Source: an uncultured Saprospiraceae bacterium
GTDB lineage: Bacteria > Bacteroidota > Bacteroidia > Chitinophagales > Saprospiraceae
Direction: 5' to 3'
NCBI GenBank assembly: GCA_937921525.1
Contig: CAKZUM010000654.1
Span: 1-7,903, forward strand
DNA: 7,903 nucleotides
The position numbers and the translations under genes were made by a program. A model generated the notes under the pieces. That model worked only from the letters and a program-made list of their open reading frames with translations, searched no databases and was not told the DNA's origin. Shown here piece by piece: positions 1 through 6,508 of the stretch. Position 1 is the first letter of the stretch. Each line of letters begins with the position of its first letter.

Positions 1-1
1 G

Positions 2-658
2 GCTTTTAGAATGCTGCCAGAAGTCGTTTGGAATATGCCAAGATTAGGCACTATCAATGTGCATGGTTCTTTATTGCCAAAATATAGAGGGGCCGCCCCT
101 ATCAATTGGGCCGTTATCAATGGAGAAAAGGAATCTGGGGTCACTACTTTCCTCTTGCAACACGAAATTGATACGGGTGATTTATTGTTACAAAAAAGCA
201 CCTCTATAGGAGAAAATGAAACGGCTGGCGAAGTGTATAACAGATTGATGTACGTGGGCGCAGAGGCATTATTGGAGACGGTACAATTAATTGAATCAGA
301 GAAATACAATACACAAGCTCAGGACAATAGTCTGGTAACAAAAGCTCCTAAAATATTTCATGAGACTTGTCAAATTGATTTTAGCAGAAATACACTAGCC
401 ATTCATAATTTCATTAGAGGTTTGAGTCCTTACCCTACGGCATGGACGATGCTTGACGATAAAAAGTTAAAGATTTTTAGAACAGAAAAAGAAGTAGTTG
501 AACATGACCAACCAACGGGCCTATTTATCTCTGATAATAAAAATTTTTTAAAGGTGAGTACTTTAGATGGATATGTGCATCTATTGGATTTGCAATTAGC
601 TGGAAAGAAGAGAATGGACGTGAAGGCTTTTTTAAATGGGTATAAATTAGCTACTTAA
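2..658 (+). CDS. fmt: Methionyl-tRNA formyltransferase, 5'-truncated by window edge
   Basis: Transfers the formyl group from 10-formyltetrahydrofolate to methionine on initiator tRNA in the cytoplasm, so that translation can start with fMet. The reading frame is open to the left window edge. By comparison with the E. coli enzyme (Asn106 aligned) roughly 87 N-terminal residues are missing, so the ATG at 11 is an internal methionine (context AFRMLP), not the start. Counting from that Met, the catalytic-core signature NVHGSLLPKYRGAAPI runs from residue 16. The catalytic triad is visible as Asn16, His18 and Asp54 (in EIDTGD), with the Asn-to-Asp spacing of 38 seen in E. coli. Residues from about 115 onward form the C-terminal tRNA-binding domain, including the LSPYPTAW and LAGKKRMDVKAFLNG segments typical of the family end. 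It stops with TAA and converges on the kinase gene. Identification is secure; only the 5' end is unseen. Confidence 0.96.
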   Translation, partial: AFRMLPEVVWNMPRLGTINVHGSLLPKYRGAAPINWAVINGEKESGVTTFLLQHEIDTGDLLLQKSTSIGENETAGEVYNRLMYVGAEALLETVQLIESEKYNTQAQDNSLVTKAPKIFHETCQIDFSRNTLAIHNFIRGLSPYPTAWTMLDDKKLKIFRTEKEVVEHDQPTGLFISDNKNFLKVSTLDGYVHLLDLQLAGKKRMDVKAFLNGYKLAT

Positions 659-726
659 TTTTTACTGCTAAATACACTATAATATAAATATTTTAAACTT
701 TAAGAAAAAAAATTAAATGTTGACCT

Positions 727-751
727 TTCTTTTTTCATTGAAAAAAAAGAA
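727..751 (+). terminator. Candidate hairpin terminator downstream of fmt
   Basis: TTCTTTTTTC, a three-base ATT loop, then GAAAAAAAAGAA form an A/T hairpin about 70 bases after the fmt stop. The stem is weak in GC, but the same sequence is the left inner end of the intergenic element. It may act as a terminator or simply be part of that repeat. Function is inferred only. Confidence 0.3.
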
Positions 752-948
752 ACAAAAATTCTAGGCGAAAAAAAACGACCGCTCGCTAAGGCAGGCACCC
801 GCCCCACGTTTTTCGCCGTTGCTCTCCCGCCAAGTGTTTCTTGTTCTTAGATGTTGAACACGTAGAATACATCTAGGTCAACATCTGGGCGGGGGGACCG
901 TCCAAAAACTGTTTGAGCGGAGCGAGTTTTTTTGGACTAGCTTTTTTG

Positions 949-1001
949 CTTCTTTTTCAGCAACCTGCCTGCGTTCCTTGGAAGGCAGGTGGAAAAAGAA
1001 G
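949..1001 (-). terminator. Strong hairpin downstream of the kinase gene, candidate terminator
   Basis: Read on the minus strand, this lies about 30 bases after the kinase stop. It forms a long two-part stem: CTTCTTTTTC with GAAAAAGAAG outside, and ACCTGCCT with AGGCAGGT inside, separated by small unpaired patches and closed by a loop of about 12 bases. It is the best terminator candidate for the kinase transcript, though it is also the right end of the repeat-like element and no clean U-run follows it. Confidence 0.45.
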
Positions 1002-1030
1002 AGTCAACGTCAAATTTAGTTTACAGAATA

Positions 1031-3208
1031 CTAAATCTCCACCCCACTATATTGACTAATCTTATCGTAGAGTGTATTCGGTTTAAAAGGCTTCGTAATA
1101 AAGTCATTTAAACCAGCAAGCGTTGCTTGGTCTTTGATTTCTAATACTGCGGAAGCTGTCAATGCTAAAATCGGAAGATAGGCGTAATCACCTCCCAATT
1201 GTCTAATTGCTTTTGTAGCCTCAATGCCATTCATAACAGGCATTTGCAAATCCATCAATACAACATCATAAGATTTTTGCTGTACCATCTGCAGGGCAAT
1301 CTTGCCATTATCTGCAATATCTGTTTGTACTCCCCATTTTGATAGAAAGTTAGTAGCTACCTTCTGATTGATTTTATTATCTTCTACTAACAAGATAGTC
1401 ATTCCACTTAAACTATCTGAGAGATCCTGTTCTTGTATTGGCTCTATAGTGGATTGCATTTCCTCTCTAACTGTTTCAAAGCCTAAGGTAAAATAGAAAG
1501 TAGATCCTTCTCCATAGGTGCTATCTACTTTAATCGTACTGTCTTGCAACTCCAATAATTCTTTGGTAATAGATAATCCTAATCCCGTACCTTCTCGAAG
1601 TGGTTTATCATTCACTTGCACAAAATCATCAAAAATAGATTCCAACTTTGCTGGAGGAATACCGATACCCGTATCTTTTATAGCAAAATAAATGCTGATC
1701 ATTTCTTCTTTAATCAGCTTAGGTATAATATATACGGTTACGCTTCCTTGATCCGTAAATTTTATGGCATTATTGACAAGGTTGCCTAATACTTGAGATA
1801 AGCGTAATGCATCTCCAATTAACTGCTCAGGTATCCGATGATCTCTTTTAATAATTAATTCAATCCCTTTTTCTCTCGCTTGATTTCCAAAACCATGTCT
1901 CAAACTATTAATGATTTCATCAAAACTAAAAGCTGCTTTTCTGATCTCTATTTTTCCTGCTTCTATCTTAGAAAAATCCAAAATATCATTGATTAAGTTT
2001 AGTAAATTATTAGCAGAAAATAATAGCGTTTTCAAATGTTGTTTCTGGTCTTCTCTTGGAGATTCTTGTAGTAATAAATGAATCAATCCATTTACCGCAT
2101 TCATGGGGGTTCGGATTTCATGACTCATAGAAGACAAGAATTGAGCTTTTATCAAAGATGATTTTACCGCTTTTTCTTTAGCTTCTACCAATCGTATTTC
2201 CGTTTCTTTTTGGTTAGAAATATCCCTAGCAATACATAAAGCATTTAACAAATCTCCTTTCTCATCAAAGAACATATTTGTCTTTTGTCCAATCCATACA
2301 ATATCTCCCGACTTAGTTTGAATAGGTAATTCTTGATAGGTTACAGGATTAGATTTTAGTATTTGTTTCTTAAATACAGAAATATAATCCCCTAAGAAAT
2401 CTTGTGGTATTGGGCTAGAATAAAAGATAGGGCTTTGGTTTAAATTATAGCCTGTAATCTTCTTCATTGCTGGATTCATATAGGTAATAAATCCATTCTC
2501 ATCAATTTCCCATATTAAATCATCTGCTCCTTCAATTATGCTACTGTATTTCGTTTCTGTATATTCGATTTCTTGATTAAGGTGTTCCTGTTCTTCTAAA
2601 AGATGATGCACATTTCCTTCTGTCCGTATTTTATTTTTAAAGAAAGCCGCTAAAATAAAATGAATTAAAGCAAACGGAACTAATAATAAAATAGGGGTTC
2701 TATATCCTTCTTGTAAATTTATTTCCCCTCCCAAATACATTCCAAAATCAATATGATTGACTGCCATCCACGAACTTATCGTAATAGCCAATAAGGAAAA
2801 GAAGGTAAATATTATAGACCAGAATCGGCCTAATATGAAACTAGTAGACAAGATCGTGATGAAAAACCAAACACCAGTTGATAATATACTAGTCGGATGA
2901 ATCAGTAAATGAATACAAGTATTAACCAATAATAAAACAGAAAGAAAAATTTTGGCTGGCAATAAATAGCTCTTCAAATTACGAAGCATCAACGGTACGG
3001 AGATTGCTGCGATGGTGTAAAAGCCATATAATGGAAAGAAAATAGCACTACGATAAAAGATAGGACTCATTAGTAGTAAGACTACACCGAATAGTATTGT
3101 CAACCAAAGTAATAATTTTACTTTTGATTTTTCAAAACTATTGCTAATGCTCTTTATATAATTGGGTGCTAGATAGTCTATCCAATTATATATGGTCCTG
3201 TCTCTCAT
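1031..3208 (-). CDS. Membrane hybrid sensor histidine kinase (PAS-HisKA-HATPase-REC)
   Basis: A 725-residue inner-membrane sensor kinase that should autophosphorylate on His and pass the phosphate to its own receiver domain. Residues about 31-191 contain six hydrophobic segments with no large periplasmic loop, like an integral-membrane sensor. A short coiled linker follows, then a PAS domain (about 218-333, ending in the ARDIS linker). The HisKA dimerisation domain has SHEIRTP with phospho-acceptor His363. The ATPase domain shows the N box (Asn480 in NLVNNAIKFT), DTGIGIP (512-518) and GTGLGLSI (540-547). The C-terminal receiver has acidic Glu609/Asp610, phospho-acceptor Asp653 (LMDLQMPVMNG), Thr684 and Lys706 (TKPF), so all catalytic positions are intact. 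No Hpt or DNA-binding output domain is present, so an unlinked Hpt or regulator partner is expected. The ATG start is preceded by an AT-rich leader. The signal sensed cannot be read from the sequence. Confidence 0.95.
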   Translation of the reverse strand: MRDRTIYNWIDYLAPNYIKSISNSFEKSKVKLLLWLTILFGVVLLLMSPIFYRSAIFFPLYGFYTIAAISVPLMLRNLKSYLLPAKIFLSVLLLVNTCIHLLIHPTSILSTGVWFFITILSTSFILGRFWSIIFTFFSLLAITISSWMAVNHIDFGMYLGGEINLQEGYRTPILLLVPFALIHFILAAFFKNKIRTEGNVHHLLEEQEHLNQEIEYTETKYSSIIEGADDLIWEIDENGFITYMNPAMKKITGYNLNQSPIFYSSPIPQDFLGDYISVFKKQILKSNPVTYQELPIQTKSGDIVWIGQKTNMFFDEKGDLLNALCIARDISNQKETEIRLVEAKEKAVKSSLIKAQFLSSMSHEIRTPMNAVNGLIHLLLQESPREDQKQHLKTLLFSANNLLNLINDILDFSKIEAGKIEIRKAAFSFDEIINSLRHGFGNQAREKGIELIIKRDHRIPEQLIGDALRLSQVLGNLVNNAIKFTDQGSVTVYIIPKLIKEEMISIYFAIKDTGIGIPPAKLESIFDDFVQVNDKPLREGTGLGLSITKELLELQDSTIKVDSTYGEGSTFYFTLGFETVREEMQSTIEPIQEQDLSDSLSGMTILLVEDNKINQKVATNFLSKWGVQTDIADNGKIALQMVQQKSYDVVLMDLQMPVMNGIEATKAIRQLGGDYAYLPILALTASAVLEIKDQATLAGLNDFITKPFKPNTLYDKISQYSGVEI

Positions 3209-3639
3209 AGTATATTTAAACGATTTGATAAAATGTCTACTTGTTCAATTTTATCATTTTTTTAATCTATATGCATGTTATATATCTCTAATAGAGTGAC
3301 AGGCAAAAAAGATACCTTTTTTATAAACTTGGTGATATATCAATATAATTTAAAAACAAATTCGTACTAATTCACTAATAGTCAGCTATCTATACTAAAA
3401 AAAATAAACTCATAAATAACCAATAATAAGAGGGCTACTTTTAGAATATCAAAAAGCGCAATTTTTGGGAGCGAAATATGGTAAGGAATGATAAAACAAT
3501 ATCTCTACTATCTGGAGAATAATATAGTAGATATATGCTGAATGGAGAATTGTGAATAAAGAATGCCTATAAGACGTTGATAATAAAGACCCAATTTTCG
3601 CAATACAAAAAAGATTGGAATAAACACTAGTAGATATAA
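3209..3639. other. AT-rich gene-free stretch between the adaptor and kinase genes
   Basis: 431 bases without a credible ORF or RNA gene between the stop of the HlyD-type gene and the start of the kinase, both on the minus strand. Apart from the 9-base inverted repeat near the kinase, the clearest structure is TCTACTAT/ATAGTAGA (3504-3511/3524-3531), an 8-base stem with a 12-base loop that could mark the end of the adaptor transcript but has no T-run after it. No tRNA, CRISPR or clear TAnnTTTG box was seen. The kinase promoter most likely lies in this stretch. Confidence 0.5.
3226..3256. promoter_or_regulatory. Perfect 9-base inverted repeat upstream of the kinase start
   Basis: TGATAAAAT (3226-3234) and ATTTTATCA (3248-3256) are exact reverse complements separated by 13 bases. 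The nearer arm begins 17 bases upstream of the kinase ATG. Size and place suit an operator for a dimeric regulator, or a hairpin in the kinase leader. No TAnnTTTG box was found nearby on the minus strand, so the promoter itself is not located. The AT-rich background makes chance possible. Confidence 0.35.
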
Positions 3640-4941
3640 TTAGTCTTCGGATAAGAAGTAATCAAAAAAACGGAATAATAAAGGGCGGTCTTCTGTAATA
3701 ATGTGCGCATAGCCCTGCATATCATGTTCGAAGGTAAGCACATCACCAGAGGTAGTTGCAAGGCTATCAATACTTACCCTGACAAATACTTTTCCTGTTT
3801 CTGTATTTGGAATCTTAGCTTTATCTTCTACCGATCCCATTAACAGTCCATATTTAGCAGTTGGATAGGAATTAAATCGAATATTAACTGGTTGGCCTTT
3901 TCTGATTTTCCCTGATTCAATCGGGGAAACGTACATTTTTCCTTGAATCGATTTCTCGGCATCCAACGGGACGATGGCCATGATTCGAGCATTTTTTTTG
4001 GTGACCACATCTCCTGCTTTTAGTTGGTCTGTATAATACAACTTGCCAGATATAGGGGCATAAATTAAATGCTCTTTCTTCCATTTATTAATGGCTTCTC
4101 GTAGATCTATTAATTTCAGTCGTAACTCTGTAAAGCGAGAAGATTCTTCATTTTTAGTCCCTTCACGTAAACGAAATTGCTCGGCATAAATATCATTAAT
4201 TTCCCGTTTATTGATCCATATTTCTCTTTCTATATTTCCTTGCTCTAGTTTTAAACTTTTAACTTTTTCTTCTCTTTCTTGTTGTAGCCTAACAGATGAT
4301 ACAGAAGATTTTTCAAGTGCAATTAATTTTTTTAATTGCTCTTTATATTTTCCTTCATGATACACAATAGAGGAATCAATCTCCGTCATTTGATAATTAA
4401 GGAAATCATTCTCTTTCTCAATATCTTGTATCTTAAAGTCTAGTCGCTTAATTTCTTCACTTTGAAAACTAGATACTCTGGTGAATTTTTGATCTCTATG
4501 TAATTGTACAAAAGCAAGGTAAGCAGGTTCTACCGAACCCAATCTCAAGTCTTCTTCATATTCATATTCTCCAAATTCATTTTGGAGCTTTTCTAGTTCT
4601 CTGACGGTTTCATCTAATTCTAGAATATCATTGGAGTCGCCACTGTCTTCTCTTAATATAGCAACTATTTCACCTTTTTCTACTATTGATTGATCTTCAA
4701 CAATGTTATCTAAATGACCATACTCTTGTGCTGGCACGGATACGGGTGGGTCTACGGTATCAATTTTGATATCTGCTTTGACAATATCAGGGTAAGAAAA
4801 AAAATAACTGAATAGGGCAATAATAAAAAAACCAATTACTAAGAAGGTGGTGCCATATTGTACGATCCACTTTGGCGGAGTTCCTAATATTTCTTTGAAC
4901 TCATCACTCCTTAACTCTAATTTGTCATGGTCTTCCATCAT
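3640..4941 (-). CDS. HlyD-family membrane fusion (periplasmic adaptor) protein
   Basis: 433 residues with the architecture of adaptors that link an inner-membrane ABC exporter to an outer-membrane channel in type 1-like secretion of peptides or proteins. A short cytoplasmic N-terminus precedes one membrane helix (about 27-50), then the first half of a lipoyl/barrel-sandwich domain (about 65-97, with VSVPAQEYGHLDNIVEDQ). A long charged coiled-coil hairpin follows (about 105-290, rich in E, K, L and R). The second lipoyl half reads LIYAPISGKLYYTDQLKAGD (from 292), and a beta-barrel region contains KGQPVNIRFNSYP. The end, MQGYAHIITEDRPLLFRFFDYF, matches the usual HlyD terminus. Starts at Met1 or Met2 (adjacent ATGs), with no Shine-Dalgarno site, as is normal for Bacteroidota. 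The expected ABC or peptidase-ABC partner is absent from this window. It is 172 bases downstream of the hypothetical gene, across a repeat block, and may be read from the lipB transcript. Substrate unknown. Confidence 0.88.
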   Translation of the reverse strand: MMEDHDKLELRSDEFKEILGTPPKWIVQYGTTFLVIGFFIIALFSYFFSYPDIVKADIKIDTVDPPVSVPAQEYGHLDNIVEDQSIVEKGEIVAILREDSGDSNDILELDETVRELEKLQNEFGEYEYEEDLRLGSVEPAYLAFVQLHRDQKFTRVSSFQSEEIKRLDFKIQDIEKENDFLNYQMTEIDSSIVYHEGKYKEQLKKLIALEKSSVSSVRLQQEREEKVKSLKLEQGNIEREIWINKREINDIYAEQFRLREGTKNEESSRFTELRLKLIDLREAINKWKKEHLIYAPISGKLYYTDQLKAGDVVTKKNARIMAIVPLDAEKSIQGKMYVSPIESGKIRKGQPVNIRFNSYPTAKYGLLMGSVEDKAKIPNTETGKVFVRVSIDSLATTSGDVLTFEHDMQGYAHIITEDRPLLFRFFDYFLSED

Positions 4942-4951
4942 TATTTATTGT

Positions 4952-5107
4952 CCCATGGCTGCGCCATGAATTGCCCCCCCATGGCTACGCCATGGGCTAC
5001 GGGATGTCGCCCACTTTGGGGCTTTGCTTTCCAAACAACCTTCCATGGCTGCGCCATGGACTCCAAGATAGCGCCCACTTTGGGGCTTTTCGTCACTTTA
5101 GGTTGTT
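4952..5107. repeat. Tandem block of ~64-base units with CATGGC-GCCATG palindromes
   Basis: Three palindromes CATGGC-n3-GCCATG lie at 4954-4968, 4980-4994 (arms extend to 4978-4996) and 5044-5058 (arms extend to 5042-5060). The trinucleotide loops are TGC, TAC and TGC. The 18-base direct repeat CGCCCACTTTGGGGCTTT occurs at 5008-5025 and 5072-5089. Both the second-to-third palindrome and the direct repeat are offset by exactly 64 bases, giving two diverged tandem units plus a partial third. AACAACCT (5034-5041) and AGGTTGTT (5100-5107) form an inverted repeat around the second unit. The block fills nearly the whole gap between the hypothetical gene and the HlyD-type gene, so any shared transcript would carry these hairpins. 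It is GC-rich against AT-rich flanks. Two spurious plus-strand reading frames run through it. Confidence 0.8.
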
Positions 5108-5113
5108 AGGGGC

Positions 5114-5536
5114 TTATTTAATCATTACGCCTTTACAATCTAAAAAGGGTATTTTCGTGAAATTCATGGAAGCAATACTTCCTTTGACAAAAACATATTT
5201 TTTGTCGTACATGTAGCCATTGTGCATGAAGCTGACCCAGTATTCATTTGTTAAATCGAATAAATGATTTTGGACAGGTTCTATTTGTACAGCACCTAGT
5301 GCATCTATTTTATCGAAAAAGTGTCTTAATGTGGTGGTCCTCATCTTCTCTCCATTGATATTTCCATAGCCTCTGGAATTCACAAAAACACTATCTATAG
5401 GACTTTCTTTTAGATTAATAATGTAAGCATCCCATAAATCCTCCTCCGCTTCTCTTGGTACGATAGCCAAGGCTAAGTCTTTGACCTTAAGGTTAGGAAT
5501 GTCTTTCATCATAGTGTGTGGATTTTTGGTATTCAT
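5114..5536 (-). CDS. Conserved-looking hypothetical protein, 140 residues
   Basis: A small soluble-looking protein with no signal peptide or membrane helix, and I cannot assign a function. It has alternating hydrophobic and polar stretches suggesting a beta-rich fold: LALAIVPREAEEDLWDAYII, a central SVFVNSRGYGNINGEKMRTT, then NEYWVSFMHNGYMYDKKYVF near the end. The RGYG and EYWVSF segments look like conserved motifs. I have a weak impression that similar short proteins are common in Bacteroidota, unverified. Start is uncertain: Met1 is at 5536, but Met9 and Met10 (5512 and 5509) precede KDIPNLKVKD, a more natural N-terminus, giving 131-132 residues. It lies 37 bases after the lipB stop on the same strand with no promoter box between, so co-transcription with lipB is likely. 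Being a real gene is supported by composition and operon position. Confidence 0.7.
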   Translation of the reverse strand: MNTKNPHTMMKDIPNLKVKDLALAIVPREAEEDLWDAYIINLKESPIDSVFVNSRGYGNINGEKMRTTTLRHFFDKIDALGAVQIEPVQNHLFDLTNEYWVSFMHNGYMYDKKYVFVKGSIASMNFTKIPFLDCKGVMIK

Positions 5537-5573
5537 GGATATTTTGTATAAGTAGGATTCTTGTCTATTAGTA

Positions 5574-6287
5574 TTAAAGATAATAAAATCCGAATAAATT
5601 AGAAAAATGATACTTAAGTTTTTCTGCTACCTCTTTAGTATCAACAAACTTGCCTAATTCTTTAGACAAACTTGTGACTGATTTATCTTGGTCTTCAATC
5701 CCACAAGGAATGATATAGCTAAAGTAATCTAAATCAGTATTAATATTAAATGCAAAACCGTGCATTGTCACCCATCTGCTTAAATGGACGCCAATAGCAC
5801 ATATTTTACGATTAGGGCCACTATCATTCCCTGATAGCCAAACCCCTGTAAAGCCTTTAATTCTAAGACCTTCTAAGCCATAATCTTTAAGTGTTCTAAT
5901 AATAACCTCTTCTAAGAAGCGGACATATTTGTGGACATCCGTAAAAAATAGGTCCAAATCAAAAATAGGATACCCTACTATTTGACCAGGTCCGTGAAAA
6001 GTAATGTCTCCTCCTCTATTAATTTTATAGAATTGGATACCTTTTTCTGTTAAATCTTGTTCTTGTAATAATAAATGCTCTAAAGAACCGCTCTTACCGA
6101 GGGTATATACAGGTGGGTGTTCACAAAACAATAAATAGCTTCTTGGATCAGCAAACAAAGGGTCAGTAGTAGTTAAATGTCTGTTACTTAACTTCCTATC
6201 AATCACTTCTTTCAGCAATTTTTGCTGATAATCCCAAGCTTTTTGATAGTCAATTGTTCCTAAATCTTTGAAGACTACTTTTTGCAT
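5574..6287 (-). CDS. lipB: Octanoyl-[ACP]:protein N-octanoyltransferase (lipoate biosynthesis)
   Basis: Moves octanoyl groups from acyl carrier protein to lipoyl domains of 2-oxoacid dehydrogenases and GcvH in the cytoplasm. LipA then adds sulfur. From the ATG at 6287 the protein has 237 residues. Family motifs are complete: HPPVYTLG (from 57), RGGDITFHGPGQ (RGG 91-93, His98), KICAIGV with catalytic Lys161, HGFAFN (176-181), and IIPCGI with catalytic Cys195. It is slightly longer than the E. coli enzyme because of an extra stretch before HPPVYTLG (RHLTTTDPLFADPRSY). The frame can be extended three codons to a TTG at 6296, but that codon overlaps the promoter -7 box, and ATG is favoured. Likely first gene of a unit with the 140-residue hypothetical. 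No lipA is in the window. Assignment is secure. Confidence 0.96.
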   Translation of the reverse strand: MQKVVFKDLGTIDYQKAWDYQQKLLKEVIDRKLSNRHLTTTDPLFADPRSYLLFCEHPPVYTLGKSGSLEHLLLQEQDLTEKGIQFYKINRGGDITFHGPGQIVGYPIFDLDLFFTDVHKYVRFLEEVIIRTLKDYGLEGLRIKGFTGVWLSGNDSGPNRKICAIGVHLSRWVTMHGFAFNINTDLDYFSYIIPCGIEDQDKSVTSLSKELGKFVDTKEVAEKLKYHFSNLFGFYYL

Positions 6288-6293
6288 CGGCGG

Positions 6294-6324
6294 CAAAAGT
6301 AAGCGATTTTAGACTAGTTGTCAA
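6294..6324 (-). promoter_or_regulatory. lipB promoter with -33 TTG and -7 TACTTTTG
   Basis: On the minus strand a TTGACA begins at 6324 (TTG 6324-6322). After 20 bases TACTTTTG occupies 6301-6294, an exact match to the Bacteroidota -7 consensus TAnnTTTG at the expected spacing from the -33 TTG. Only six bases (CCGCCG) separate the box from the lipB ATG, so transcription should begin at or within a few bases of the start codon, giving a leaderless or near-leaderless mRNA. Confidence 0.7.
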
Positions 6325-6369
6325 GAAAAAACAAGCTGTAGTCAGTTTAAAAGAACGTAATAATTAGAG

Positions 6370-6386
6370 TTTTTTTTAAAAAAAAA
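6370..6386. other. T8A9 tract in the divergent lipB/thioredoxin control region
   Basis: Eight T followed by nine A lie between the two divergent promoters, about 46 bases upstream of the lipB -33 and 60 upstream of the plus-strand -7 boxes. Such tracts bend or stiffen DNA and can act as UP-like elements. Here the role is inferred from position only. Nothing else structured was seen in the 212-base gap apart from the promoters. Confidence 0.3.
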
Positions 6387-6445
6387 GTCTATTTCACTAA
6401 CGATTTTGTCCTATTTACGTAAGAAAATAAGCTAAGGATAGGAGA

Positions 6446-6461
6446 TATATTTGTATTTTTG
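6446..6461 (+). promoter_or_regulatory. Candidate -7 boxes for the thioredoxin lipoprotein gene
   Basis: Two adjacent matches to the Bacteroidota TAnnTTTG element, TATATTTG (6446-6453) and TATTTTTG (6454-6461). The second is followed by C, as in the extended TAnnTTTGC form. Either would start transcription about 30-45 bases before the gene. No good -33 TTTG lies at the right distance, so the second box is preferred only on its extended match. Confidence 0.5.
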
Positions 6462-6508
6462 CAAAATAACAAGTCTCATTTATTGATCATTCAAAATCCA
6501 TGTTGAAC

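Larger units (their letters stand above)
715..1017. repeat. Palindrome-rich intergenic element with imperfect terminal inverted repeats
   Basis: About 300 bases filling most of the 372-base gap between the convergent fmt and kinase genes, with no credible ORF. The left end (715-736) and the right end (992-1017, reversed) share GTTGAC followed by a TTCTTTTT(T)C tract, giving imperfect terminal inverted repeats. Inside are nested perfect or near-perfect arms: TTCTTTTTTC/GAAAAAAAAGAA (727-736/740-751); CCCGCC/GGCGGG (826-831/888-893) enclosing AGATGTTGA/TCAACATCT (849-857/878-886); GTCCAAAAACT/AGTTTTTTTGGAC (900-910/925-937); and CTTCTTTTTC plus ACCTGCCT pairing with AGGCAGGT plus GAAAAAGAAG (949-970/983-1001). 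The middle is visibly richer in G and C than its surroundings. It resembles a MITE-like or dispersed repeat. No second copy is present in this window, so its repeat status is an inference. Confidence 0.55.

Noticed and set aside
1031..4941. Kinase and adaptor as a novel signal-controlled export system
   Set aside because: They are separated by 431 bases with no shared promoter evidence, no response regulator and no transporter; adjacency alone is too weak.
4952..5107. CRISPR-like array
   Set aside because: Only two to three copies, units diverged, repeats include the would-be spacers and no cas gene is present.
4927..5109. Plus-strand reading frame of 60 residues
   Set aside because: It runs antisense through the start of the adaptor gene and then the palindromic tandem units; its peptide is just the repeat translated (recurring HGCAM and similar).
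4971..5216. Plus-strand reading frame of 81 residues
   Set aside because: Begins in the tandem repeats and ends antisense to the hypothetical gene; no independent coding support.
6288..6296. TTG start for lipB, three codons upstream of the ATG
   Set aside because: The TTG overlaps the -7 promoter box, and the ATG at 6287 gives a normal LipB N-terminus (MQKVVFKDLG).
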